A DNA stretch of 64,000 bases from JBOFWL01 sp051653605 (GTDB taxonomy: Bacteria > Spirochaetota > Brevinematia > Brevinematales > Brevinemataceae): positions 1 through 64,000 of the forward strand of contig JBOFWL010000009.1 in NCBI GenBank assembly GCA_051653605.1, written 5' to 3'. Shown here piece by piece: positions 23,436-31,595 of this stretch (positions are counted from its first letter, which is position 1; every line of letters starts with the position of its first letter). Both the position numbers and the translations under genes were made by a program. The notes under the pieces are model-generated. The model was not told the DNA's origin. It worked only from the letters and a program-made list of their open reading frames with translations, and did not search any database.

Positions 23436-24497
23436 ATGAAGGGTTTGCGATTTCTTATAGCATTCTGTCAAGCAGGGATTGTTTTCAATCCCTGCTTTCT
23501 CTACAGTATTGATTTTTTTCGAGCAGTAGAATTGAACATGGTGCCACAAGTTATTCAGATGATAAATGATGGTGCCGATATCAACGCTAGAGATAAAATG
23601 GGCTATACAGCTCTCCATATTGCTGCATGGAACGGAAATAGAGAACTTGTTGAATACCTACTTCAGCTTGGAGCAAATCCTAATATCGCCACACCTTCTG
23701 GCAATACTCCTCTGAAATTCGCCTCACCAACTATCCGACGCCTACTTAATCAATATGGTGCCTATGAAGCCCCAACTCTACCCACCTTTGCACAAACGGG
23801 TGCCCTTAGTGCTGGAGCAGCGCCACTTATTAACCCTGATATTACCTACTCAATTCCCCCTAGAACTATTACCCGTGTAGTCTCTAACTTTATTTCTAAC
23901 TTTATTTCTAACGTTACATCAAATGTGATATCGAATTTTATCAGTAATACCGTAATTATCACAAATCTTACTCACGCTCAGAAATCGTATTCTCTTTTAA
24001 ATTCAATACCTGCTAAAGAAAGTATCGAGATTCACTCTTGGGATGAAAATGGAAATAATGCACTGCATCGTGCCGCCAGAAATGGTGATCTACAGACCGT
24101 TTCTAACCTCATTGCTCGTGGAATCAATCCAATGTCCTCTAATAATGCTGGAGACACGGCACTTTTTATGGCTGTAGAAGGTCAAAATCTAGAAATTGTT
24201 AAGTATCTCATTGAAGTAATTGGGGTGGACGTTAATCATGCAAATCGACAAGGCCTTAATGCGCTAAATAAAGTTAAAGATAACTCCAATATGCTCTCCT
24301 ACCTCTTACATATGGGGGGCAATCCAAATTCTAAAGCATTTGAGCCTGTTGTCGTCTCCGATATTAAAGAAATATATTCAGATGATGGAGCCTATTTAGA
24401 AGATTTTCGAGCTCTTGAAGCACCTCAAGCAAATAATAATAATGCAAATAATCGCAACAGAACTACCCGCTCAAATATCAAAAAGGCTCGTAGGTAA
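23436..24497 (+). CDS. Exported ankyrin-repeat protein 2 with S-N-x-x repeat
   Basis: 353 residues. The signal region (LRFLIAFCQAGIVFNPCF) suggests export. Ankyrin units occur in two groups: residues 29-110 (MGYTALHIAAWNGNRELVEYLL, GNTPLKFAS) and 205-290 (GNNALHRAARNGDL, GDTALFMAVEGQN, GLNALNKV). Between them is a run of about 24 residues built on S-N-[FV]-[IT] tetrads (VSNFISNFISNVTSNV...), coded by 12-bp near repeats at about 23881-23945. The C-terminus is Asn/Arg-rich and disordered. Binding partners are unknown. Confidence 0.75.
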   Translation: MKGLRFLIAFCQAGIVFNPCFLYSIDFFRAVELNMVPQVIQMINDGADINARDKMGYTALHIAAWNGNRELVEYLLQLGANPNIATPSGNTPLKFASPTIRRLLNQYGAYEAPTLPTFAQTGALSAGAAPLINPDITYSIPPRTITRVVSNFISNFISNVTSNVISNFISNTVIITNLTHAQKSYSLLNSIPAKESIEIHSWDENGNNALHRAARNGDLQTVSNLIARGINPMSSNNAGDTALFMAVEGQNLEIVKYLIEVIGVDVNHANRQGLNALNKVKDNSNMLSYLLHMGGNPNSKAFEPVVVSDIKEIYSDDGAYLEDFRALEAPQANNNNANNRNRTTRSNIKKARR

Positions 24498-24506
24498 GTA
24501 TATAAA

Positions 24507-25388
24507 ATGTATAGAATTATTTTTATCTTGCTGGGAAGTTTATCTCTAAGCTTTGGACAAAGCCTAGCTCCTATTTTCGAAGCCGTGAGCCAAAATAATA
24601 TTGGCTTCGCAGATAAACTCATGGGACAAAGGGCTGCCGTCAATATCACCAATGAAAATGGAATGACACCTCTTCATATGGCATCAAGCGCAGAGATGGC
24701 TCACCTCTTACTCGTCAACGGAGCTGAAGTAAATATACAAAATTATAGAGGTTCTACAGCGCTTCATTTGGCAATATTTCAAAATGATGAGAATCTTCTA
24801 CGTGTGTTATTCCAGTTCGGAGCCGACCCCAATATTGCTGATAATAAAGGCAATACCCCTCTCCATTATGCAGCCGCACAAGGAGATAACATCAGCATTA
24901 TTCTACTTTTACAAGCAAACGCCAACCCTAATGCCCGTAATACCAACGGAGATACCCCTCTTATTATGTGCTTACAAGGAAAGCATTTAAATTCTGCATA
25001 TTTTCTATTGATGGGTGGCGCCCAAGATATTCCAAATAGAGCAGGTGAACGCCCAGCTAAAATGATCTCAGCCATAACAAGCCCAGATTTACTAACAGCT
25101 TTAATAAATCCACCTACCCCACCACTAATACGAGCGATTTTCCTTGAACAATATCCAGAAGCTATTCAAATGATAAACTCGAATACCACTCAAGAAATCA
25201 ATCAGCAGGATATTTATGGAAATACGGCTCTTCATTGGGCCTTTCAAAAAAGAAATAAAGAAATTAGCCGTTTACTGATTAATAAAAGCGCAAATAGAGG
25301 GCTTACCAACTATAATGGGCAAACAGCGATGGATGTTTTAAGACTAATTACCGACCCCGATTTTTTAGATTTTGCTCAGCGTTTTTAG
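24507..25388 (+). CDS. Exported ankyrin-repeat protein 3
   Basis: 293 residues. Sec signal MYRIIFILLGSLSLSFGQ. At least five ankyrin units: GMTPLHMASSAEMAHLLL, GSTALHLAIFQNDENLL, GNTPLHYAAAQGDN, GDTPLIMCLQGKH and, after a less regular stretch, GNTALHWAFQKRNKEIS and GQTAMDVLRL. It is more canonical than the other two. It ends 20 bases before the tRNA-Gly promoter, closing the accessory block. Confidence 0.8.
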   Translation: MYRIIFILLGSLSLSFGQSLAPIFEAVSQNNIGFADKLMGQRAAVNITNENGMTPLHMASSAEMAHLLLVNGAEVNIQNYRGSTALHLAIFQNDENLLRVLFQFGADPNIADNKGNTPLHYAAAQGDNISIILLLQANANPNARNTNGDTPLIMCLQGKHLNSAYFLLMGGAQDIPNRAGERPAKMISAITSPDLLTALINPPTPPLIRAIFLEQYPEAIQMINSNTTQEINQQDIYGNTALHWAFQKRNKEISRLLINKSANRGLTNYNGQTAMDVLRLITDPDFLDFAQRF

Positions 25389-25408
25389 CAAAGAATTTCA
25401 AAAAAAGC

Positions 25409-25437
25409 TTGACAAAGTTAACGTTTTCAGTTAAAAT
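25409..25437 (+). promoter_or_regulatory. Promoter of tRNA-Gly
   Basis: TTGACA (25409-25414), 17-bp spacer, TAAAAT (25432-25437), 20 bases before the tRNA. Confidence 0.8.
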
Positions 25438-25457
25438 ACTGTTGCGATCTTATCGAT

Positions 25458-25528
25458 GCGGCCGTCGTATAATGGTAATACCTCAGCCTTCCAAGCTGAT
25501 GCTGGGGGTTCGATTCCCCCCGGCCGCT
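25458..25528 (+). tRNA. tRNA-Gly (anticodon TCC)
   Basis: 71 bases without encoded CCA. Acceptor stem GCGGCCG pairs with CGGCCGC, discriminator T; the anticodon loop CTTCCAA has TCC at 25490-25492; T-arm GGGGGTTCGATTCCCCC is intact. Has its own promoter and a terminator directly after. Confidence 0.97.
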
Positions 25529-25555
25529 AGCCCTACCTAACAGGTGGGGCTTTTT
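25529..25555 (+). terminator. Terminator after tRNA-Gly
   Basis: Nine-pair stem (25529-25537 with 25543-25551, one G-T pair), five-base loop, then TTTTT. Confidence 0.8.
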
Positions 25556-25578
25556 CATTATATTCTTATTAATTATCC

Positions 25579-25607
25579 TTTACAGAAAGCATGAAACGTG
25601 CTATAAT
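25579..25607 (+). promoter_or_regulatory. Promoter of yajC-secD
   Basis: TTTACA (25579-25584), 17-bp spacer, TATAAT (25602-25607); places the yajC start at 25654. Confidence 0.75.
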
Positions 25608-25653
25608 AAGCCTAAATTTTAAGAATTTCAAAATTTTTATAGGAGTCCATAGT

Positions 25654-25992
25654 ATGACAATTTTTGGATTATTTGCTCAGCTTGCCCCTGTTGCAGCGGC
25701 TACCCCCGCAGGCGCACCCGCTGGAGGAGGATTGATGAGTTTTCTCCCCATGATTTTGATCCTCGTATTCATGTATCTTCTCGTTTTCCTTCCCGAAAGC
25801 CGCCGACGTAAAAAATTACAAAAACAAATTAATAGCCTTCAACAAGGTGATCGTGTGATCACTTTAGGGCATGTTATTGGAACTGTTGATTTTATCGGAG
25901 ATAAAACTGTCTACATCAAAACTCTTGATACTAAAATTGAAGTCGCTAAAAGTGGAATTGCTACCGTTCTCGAAGACGGTAAAATGAAATAA
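25654..25992 (+). CDS. yajC: Sec translocase accessory subunit YajC
   Basis: 112 residues from ATG 25654 (AGGAG eight bases upstream; the earlier ATG at 25591 overlaps the promoter). A short outer N-terminus with Ala/Pro/Gly is followed by one membrane helix (PMILILVFMYLLVFLPESRRRKK) and a small cytoplasmic domain with LQQGDRVITLGHVIGTVDFIGDK, the YajC signature. YajC joins SecD-SecF in the Sec holotranslocon. Followed by secD after 23 bases. Confidence 0.92.
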   Translation: MTIFGLFAQLAPVAAATPAGAPAGGGLMSFLPMILILVFMYLLVFLPESRRRKKLQKQINSLQQGDRVITLGHVIGTVDFIGDKTVYIKTLDTKIEVAKSGIATVLEDGKMK

Positions 25993-26015
25993 CTCCGAGT
26001 GTTAATGAGGATATT

Positions 26016-27548
26016 ATGAATAAATTATTCCGCTATTTGTTTCTATTGGCTGTCAGCGGATTCGCAGCATGGGGACTCTACCCAACATATGTTTGGTATG
26101 TGGCCACCCCTGCAGAAGACCGTGCTCTTATTGGAATGACCCCAGAAGAGCTAGAGACCGCAGATATTGATACAAAAGCCTATGTTTTGTCTTTAAAAAA
26201 AATCAGACAAAAAACTCTTTCTTTAGGTCTTGACCTTCAAGGAGGCGTTTACGTTGCTGCCGTTCCCGATGAAAATGACTTGCGTGAACAACTCATGCGA
26301 AAGTACGATCAAGATGAAGCCGCCGTTGAACAAAATTTTGAGCAAGAACGTCAAACTGCTGTGACTCGTGCTTTGCAAATCATCAAAAATCGTATCGATG
26401 CTTTCGGAGTTGCAGAGCCGGCTATCCGCCCTACTTACGACAATAAAATTACTATCGAACTCCCTGGTGTTAGTGATCCTAACTTGCTAAAAGACGGGCT
26501 TTCTAAAGTTGGAAAACTATCTTTTAGATTTGTAGACGCAACAACAATGAATGAGCTCCAACGCCAAGGCGTACCTTATGATGGGCGCTATGGTTTCACC
26601 GATCGTTCTAACGTACCTACAAATTTCATTCTTCCAGATACTTCTGAATGGGTTTCTTACTGGGAAAATGACGCCACGGAAGTTCCTCAACTTAAAGGGT
26701 GGTATTTACTCCAAAAACAAGTGGATCTTGATGGAACAATGATCAAATCTGCTCAAGTAACCACAGATAATTTAGGTCGTAATGTTGTTGCTTTTGAACT
26801 CGATGATGAGGGGACAGCTGTTTTTGCTGATATCACTCGCGCCAATGTTGGACGCCAATTTGCTATTGTTCTTGACGACCGTGTGCGTAGTGCTCCCGTT
26901 ATTCAGAGTGAAATTCTCGGAGGACGCGGACAAATCACTGGAACATTTGGTTTCACCGAAGCCAACTACCTTGCAACCGTTCTCCAAGCTGGTGCCTTGC
27001 CTGTTCGCTTAAACATTATCGAAGAACGCGTCATTGGCCCTCAACTCGGGGAAGATTCTATTAAAAGAGGACTTCAAGCCCTACTTTTTGGAACCGCAGC
27101 TGTTATCCTATTTATCTTAATGTGGTATCGTGGCTACGGAATTGTTGCAACGATGGCATTGCTATTCAACGTTTTCTTTCTTGTATCCTTGCTAGCCTCT
27201 ATTGGCGCAACGCTTACTCTTTCTGGTTTAGCTGGAATTGCCCTTACCGTTGGGATGGCTGTTGACGCTAACATCATTATTTATGAACGTATTAAAGAAG
27301 AACGTCGCCTTGTTCATAGCTATAAAGTAGCGTTCTACAATGCTTTTGACCATGCTAGCTCAACCATTTGGGATTCAAACTTAACAACTCTTGTTGCTGC
27401 AATTGCTCTCTCTGTTTTTGGGTCTGGTTCAATCAAAGGATTTGGCGTAACTCTTGCTTTTGGAATTATTGCTAACATCTTCACCTCATTGTTTATTACT
27501 CGCTTGCTGTTAGAATCTTTCCTCAAAAAGAGCGTAGCTCATTCTTAA
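26016..27548 (+). CDS. secD: Protein translocase subunit SecD
   Basis: 510 residues. The first helix is at 5-25, then GLDLQGGVYV, the large P1 periplasmic domain with KNRIDAFGVAEPAI and IELPGV, and five C-terminal RND-type helices including TLSGLAGIALTVGMAVDANIIIYERIKEE, the conserved D-x-N motif of proton-coupled SecD. It pulls translocating proteins out into the periplasm using the proton or sodium gradient. AGGA-like site before ATG. A hairpin and a 200-base gap separate it from secF, unusual for this pair. Confidence 0.96.
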   Translation: MNKLFRYLFLLAVSGFAAWGLYPTYVWYVATPAEDRALIGMTPEELETADIDTKAYVLSLKKIRQKTLSLGLDLQGGVYVAAVPDENDLREQLMRKYDQDEAAVEQNFEQERQTAVTRALQIIKNRIDAFGVAEPAIRPTYDNKITIELPGVSDPNLLKDGLSKVGKLSFRFVDATTMNELQRQGVPYDGRYGFTDRSNVPTNFILPDTSEWVSYWENDATEVPQLKGWYLLQKQVDLDGTMIKSAQVTTDNLGRNVVAFELDDEGTAVFADITRANVGRQFAIVLDDRVRSAPVIQSEILGGRGQITGTFGFTEANYLATVLQAGALPVRLNIIEERVIGPQLGEDSIKRGLQALLFGTAAVILFILMWYRGYGIVATMALLFNVFFLVSLLASIGATLTLSGLAGIALTVGMAVDANIIIYERIKEERRLVHSYKVAFYNAFDHASSTIWDSNLTTLVAAIALSVFGSGSIKGFGVTLAFGIIANIFTSLFITRLLLESFLKKSVAHS

Positions 27549-27572
27549 AATTAATGGAAATATCACTAATAT

Positions 27573-27600
27573 CCAGCCTTTGGACTAGTCTCAAGGCTGG
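27573..27600 (+). other. Hairpin in the secD-secF gap
   Basis: Eight-pair inverted repeat (27573-27580 with 27593-27600, 12-base loop). The following bases are only moderately T-rich, so it may be a partial terminator or attenuator that lowers secF expression. Confidence 0.45.
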
Positions 27601-27675
27601 GCTATTATTAGTTTTAAATTTCATTTTTACGATGATACAATATTTATTTTAAGATATTTCTCAGTAATGAGAAAA

Positions 27676-27705
27676 TTAGAAAATAAAAAGTTTATAGGAT
27701 ATAAT
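27676..27705 (+). promoter_or_regulatory. Weak candidate promoter of secF
   Basis: TATAAT at 27700-27705 with a poor -35 (TTAGAA, 18-bp spacer). Would allow secF to be expressed apart from secD. Confidence 0.3.
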
Positions 27706-27750
27706 TATATATATTAATGAACTTACAAGGTAAAGGTGTAGGAGCATCAT

Positions 27751-28686
27751 ATGGAAAAGACAAATACAGCACTCTTTAGCGGCTTTGACTTTATCGGACT
27801 ACGCCGTCTTGCACTTGTTGTTGCCACAGTGTTAGCAGTGGTGGCCACAGGGTGCTATATTTCGTTCAAAGGTTTTACCTTAGGAACAGATTTTGCGGGG
27901 GGATTACGCGTAGAATTCACCGCCCCAGCCTCTATTGAGGAACTTCGAACTATAATTACAGGAAACGCTGTTTCAATTACAACACTTCAAACAGGATCAA
28001 TGACTAGTTTTCTTCTAACAGCCCCCGCCACCGACCAGCAAGATGGAGCTATCGAAGCTTATATTCAACCACTTCGTGAAAAATATGGCTCCGAAGAAGT
28101 AACAATTGTTTCATCTTCATTTGTAGGTCCAAGTGTCGGTTATGGGTTTTCTTTACAGGCACTACGGCTTGTTTCGATTGTCTCATTGCTTATCTTAATC
28201 TATGTGGCATTTAGATTTAACTATATTTATGGTTTAGGAGCTATTGCTTCTTCTATCCATGATATTTTGGTAATGATAGCGGCTGTTATCATCTTTAGAA
28301 TTCCTATCGACTTGACTGTTATGGCAGCATTTCTCACAATTTTAGGATATTCAATTAATGATACTATCGTTATTTTTGATCGGGTGCGTGAGAATCACGC
28401 TTTTATCCCTGAAGAAGACCTTGCCCCTATCATTAATAAAAGTATTTCACAGTGTATGACACGAACTATATTAACATCATTAACAACCTTATTTGTTGCT
28501 GTGGCTATCTTTATATGGGCTGGAGCATCTTTACGTAACTTTGGATTATTAATGATTATTGGTATTATTTCAGGGACATATTCATCCTTATTTGTAGCTG
28601 CGCCAACAACTTATTTTTTCTGGAAATTATCTCGCAAAAAAAATGAAAAAAAATCAAATAAGGTATTGACAAAAGACTTAAAATAA
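27751..28686 (+). CDS. secF: Protein translocase subunit SecF
   Basis: 311 residues with the six-helix SecF plan: first helix 18-38, then FTLGTDFAGGLRVEF, the short P1-like domain, SFVGPSVGYGFSLQALR, and DLTVMAAFLTILGYSINDTIVIFDRVRE with the SecF D-x-V motif. The tail is lysine-rich. Works with SecD and YajC. The downstream tRNA promoter overlaps its last codons. Confidence 0.95.
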   Translation: MEKTNTALFSGFDFIGLRRLALVVATVLAVVATGCYISFKGFTLGTDFAGGLRVEFTAPASIEELRTIITGNAVSITTLQTGSMTSFLLTAPATDQQDGAIEAYIQPLREKYGSEEVTIVSSSFVGPSVGYGFSLQALRLVSIVSLLILIYVAFRFNYIYGLGAIASSIHDILVMIAAVIIFRIPIDLTVMAAFLTILGYSINDTIVIFDRVRENHAFIPEEDLAPIINKSISQCMTRTILTSLTTLFVAVAIFIWAGASLRNFGLLMIIGIISGTYSSLFVAAPTTYFFWKLSRKKNEKKSNKVLTKDLK

Positions 28687-28694
28687 GTTAAAAT
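28666..28694 (+). promoter_or_regulatory. Promoter of the tRNA-Lys/tRNA-Asn operon
   Basis: TTGACA (28666-28671) inside the 3' end of secF, 17-bp spacer, TAAAAT (28689-28694). Near copy of the tRNA-Gly promoter. Confidence 0.8.
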
Positions 28695-28755
28695 ACCCAT
28701 ACTACGTTTGAATATGATCTTTTCATTATTCGAATGAGTGAGAACTTTACAATAT

Positions 28756-28828
28756 GGGTTGCTAGCTCAGCTGGTAGAGCACGTGACTTTTAATCACGGG
28801 GTCCCGGGTTCGAACCCCGGGCAACTCA
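28756..28828 (+). tRNA. tRNA-Lys (anticodon TTT)
   Basis: 73 bases, no encoded CCA. Acceptor GGGTTGC pairs with GCAACTC (one G-T), anticodon loop CTTTTAA with TTT at 28789-28791, T-arm CCGGGTTCGAACCCCGG present, discriminator A. Confidence 0.96.
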
Positions 28829-28837
28829 TTGTTTTAT

Positions 28838-28910
<73 letters not shown>

Positions 28911-28913
28911 CAG

Positions 28914-28939
28914 AAAAAGAGCCTTAGTGCTCTTTTTTT
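28914..28939 (+). terminator. Terminator after tRNA-Asn
   Basis: Nine-pair stem (28914-28922 with 28929-28937), six-base loop, T-run of seven. Confidence 0.8.
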
Positions 28940-28957
28940 ATTGCCATTAAACTCTGC

Positions 28958-28986
28958 TTGATTCTTAATCTAAAATAAAGTATACT
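28958..28986 (+). promoter_or_regulatory. Promoter of tsaD, predicted leaderless
   Basis: TTGATT (28958-28963), 17-bp spacer, TATACT (28981-28986). Only six bases separate the -10 from the ATG at 28993, and no ribosome site is present. Confidence 0.65.
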
Positions 28987-28992
28987 ATTACC

Positions 28993-29991
28993 ATGATTAT
29001 TTTGGCTTTTGAAAGTTCCTGTGATGAATGCGCTGTTGCCCTTGTCGAAAATGGAAAAAACGTGCTTTCTCACGTTATTTTTTCTCAGATAGACCTTCAC
29101 GCACCGTATAATGGAGTTGTTCCAGAAATAGCTTCTCGAAATCACCTTCTAAAAATTCTACCTGTGCTTGAAGAAACGCTTGGAGACTTTCCTATTTCCC
29201 AAATCGATGCCATTGCTGCATCTGTGGGGCCAGGGCTAGTTGGAGCATTAGCTATAGGTTCGATGACCGCTCAGGCTTTAGCTTTCACTTGGAATAAGCC
29301 CTTTATTCCAGTAGATCATGTAGAAGGGCACCTTTATAGCCCCCATTTAGAACATAATATTAAATTTCCATATTTATGTTTAATGTGCTCTGGTGGTCAT
29401 ACATTACTTTGTTGGGTAGAAGGATATGAAAATTATCGTATTCTGGGGTCAACCATCGATGATGCCGTTGGCGAAGCCTTTGATAAGGTTGCTAAAATGC
29501 TCGATCTTGGATACCCCGGTGGGCCTCAAATCCAAAAACATGCTGAAGGTGGAAATGAAAAAGCTTTTTCGTTCCCTACGGGATTAGCAAATAAACAAGG
29601 AGACCTCCTTAATTTTAGCTATAGTGGGTTGAAAACAGCTGTTTTCTATACCCTTCAAAAACTTACTCCCCCATACCCTATTGCTGATATTTGTGCTTCA
29701 TTTCAAAAAGCTGCAGTTATGGGATTGGTAAAAAAAGTGAAAAATGCTATCAATATCACCAAAGCTGAAAGGCTCACGGTTGTTGGAGGAGTGGCAGCAA
29801 ATACTCTTCTTCGTAATGAACTTTCAGGGTTAGGTGTTGATATTTTTCTCACACCTTTGGCACTCTGTGGCGATAATGCAGCCATGATCGGTGGACGAGC
29901 CTACGTTGACTACCAATCAAAAACCTATATTAAAAAAAACACAAAAAGTTATGCTCGACTACCTCTTATTTCTAAAGGAAAACGATTATGA
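28993..29991 (+). CDS. tsaD: tRNA N6-threonylcarbamoyladenosine transferase TsaD
   Basis: 332 residues, normal length. ILAFESSCDECAVAL opens the ASKHA fold; PVDHVEGHLYSP is the metal-binding HxxEH-type motif (Val in place of the usual Met), followed by CSGGHTLL, IDDAVGEAFDKVAKMLDLGYPGGP, SYSGLKTA and VGGVAANTLLRNEL. It makes the universal t6A37 modification with TsaB and TsaE. No ribosome site is visible and the promoter sits so that transcription would begin on the ATG. It overlaps the next gene by four bases. Confidence 0.95.
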   Translation: MIILAFESSCDECAVALVENGKNVLSHVIFSQIDLHAPYNGVVPEIASRNHLLKILPVLEETLGDFPISQIDAIAASVGPGLVGALAIGSMTAQALAFTWNKPFIPVDHVEGHLYSPHLEHNIKFPYLCLMCSGGHTLLCWVEGYENYRILGSTIDDAVGEAFDKVAKMLDLGYPGGPQIQKHAEGGNEKAFSFPTGLANKQGDLLNFSYSGLKTAVFYTLQKLTPPYPIADICASFQKAAVMGLVKKVKNAINITKAERLTVVGGVAANTLLRNELSGLGVDIFLTPLALCGDNAAMIGGRAYVDYQSKTYIKKNTKSYARLPLISKGKRL

Positions 29992-31595
29992 TCAAGGAAC
30001 CTCATATTCTTTTTATTGTACAAGCTGGACGAAAATTTGGAATCGGACACCTAAAACGCTGTCTCCAAATTGCAAGCCTATCTAAACATACTTTTTTTAT
30101 CGTCTATACAGATCTCAAAAATCCATCGGGGATAGAAGCAATCCTTAAAGACCACCAGTTTGTCATTGTTCCTGAAAATTCAAAAGATAGCGTTCTCTCT
30201 CTTCGAGGGGGGTTTGATTGCGAACTTATCGTAATCGACTGTGCAAAGGCATCTAAGCCCATTAAAGATGTGCTTCATACTCCTTTTCCAACAATTGTAT
30301 GGGATAATAGCACTCTCAAAGAGGGTGGAGATATTTTCATTCAATCCTTACCGGCAGCTGGTTCTGGGTTCTCAAATTTTGGTGGAGCCTACTATACTCC
30401 TATCGATAAAAAATTCTTTACGTGCCCTCCTAGTGGGAAAGGCTTTTTGATTTCTCTTGGGGGAAGTGATCCTCAAGGGAATGCACTAAAAGCTTTGTCT
30501 GCCCTTAAAGAAAGTGGTGAACCTATCACTCTTATTAAAGGCCTCATAAGCAATTACCCAAATATTGAAGAATCACCTACCCTCTCCATAAAAGAAAATG
30601 TGACTGACCTGTCTTCTTATATCTGCCAAAGTGAAATGGTTATTTGTGGGCCAGGGCTAACTATGCTAGAATCTCTTGCCGCAAAGAAAAAAACTGTTGT
30701 AATCACACATAATCGTCAACAGTACGAACACCTTAAAGAATTAACAAATTGCTCTGTAATCTATGGAGGGCATATTCTTTCTTCTGCAAAGATAAAAAAG
30801 GCCATCGACTTATGCCCCTCAGGAAGCCTCACTCTGCCTAAAAATTTTGATTTCAAAACATGGTGGCTAACCTTAACTCAAAATATTTGCTCCCGACCTG
30901 CAGTCTGTCCTCTTTGTAAATCTTTGAAAAAGAAAACAATTTATAGAGATTCAAGAGAATCTATTTTCTCTTGCCAATTCTGTAAAAGTTCTTATCGTTA
31001 TTTCATCGAAGTTAATCCCATTGCAAATGCTCATGATACTGTTCTGGCTGAAAATCCAACAACAGTATTGCAAGACTACCGCATCAATATTCTTCAAGCA
31101 AAAGAAGAGTATCGCCGTCGTATTATGTTATTAAAGAAATATAGTCAAAATCCAACAACGGCGCGTCTGCTTGATATTGGTGCTGGCGGTGGACAATTTA
31201 TTCAGGAAGCAACTGATAACGGCATTCAGTCTTGGGGTGTGGAGCGATCGGAATTTTCGCGAGCCCGCAGTCGTGATCTCTATAATATTGAGATTTTTGA
31301 TAGCATTGATAAAGCTCATCAAACAGGGCCTTATTCTATGGTTACCGTATGGAATAATCTCAACTCTCTCGAAGATCCCGCAAAGGCCTTGATAGAACTA
31401 TCAACATTAATTGCTCCTCAGGGTGTGTTGGCATTTTGTGCTCCAGCCGACGCCATCGAACCAGATAATATCTTCTCTTTAACTGAGAAAGGTGGAGAAA
31501 GTCTAGCCCGACGCCTAGGTTTACGCCCTGTCAAAACAACAACTGTTGTCATCAATGGGGTAAAATATAGGGAAGTCTACTGTGTCCGTCCTTAA
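29988..31595 (+). CDS. PseG-like protein fused to a zinc-ribbon methyltransferase
   Basis: 535 residues with two unrelated halves. Residues 1-290 resemble the GT-B-like PseG/MurG fold: FGIGHLKRCLQIAS near the N-terminus (family G-x-GH-x-x-RC), ISLGGSDPQGN in the middle and ICGPGLTMLESLAAKKKTVV. Residues 307-332 hold CPLC...CQFC, a four-cysteine zinc ribbon, and from about 390 a class I SAM methyltransferase begins with LLDIGAGGGQF, continuing to VWNNLNSLEDP. PseG hydrolyses UDP-sugar in pseudaminic acid synthesis; whether that reaction applies is uncertain. Flagellar or surface sugar modification is a reasonable inference. It overlaps tsaD and dus, so all three are co-transcribed. Confidence 0.7.
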   Translation: MIKEPHILFIVQAGRKFGIGHLKRCLQIASLSKHTFFIVYTDLKNPSGIEAILKDHQFVIVPENSKDSVLSLRGGFDCELIVIDCAKASKPIKDVLHTPFPTIVWDNSTLKEGGDIFIQSLPAAGSGFSNFGGAYYTPIDKKFFTCPPSGKGFLISLGGSDPQGNALKALSALKESGEPITLIKGLISNYPNIEESPTLSIKENVTDLSSYICQSEMVICGPGLTMLESLAAKKKTVVITHNRQQYEHLKELTNCSVIYGGHILSSAKIKKAIDLCPSGSLTLPKNFDFKTWWLTLTQNICSRPAVCPLCKSLKKKTIYRDSRESIFSCQFCKSSYRYFIEVNPIANAHDTVLAENPTTVLQDYRINILQAKEEYRRRIMLLKKYSQNPTTARLLDIGAGGGQFIQEATDNGIQSWGVERSEFSRARSRDLYNIEIFDSIDKAHQTGPYSMVTVWNNLNSLEDPAKALIELSTLIAPQGVLAFCAPADAIEPDNIFSLTEKGGESLARRLGLRPVKTTTVVINGVKYREVYCVRP

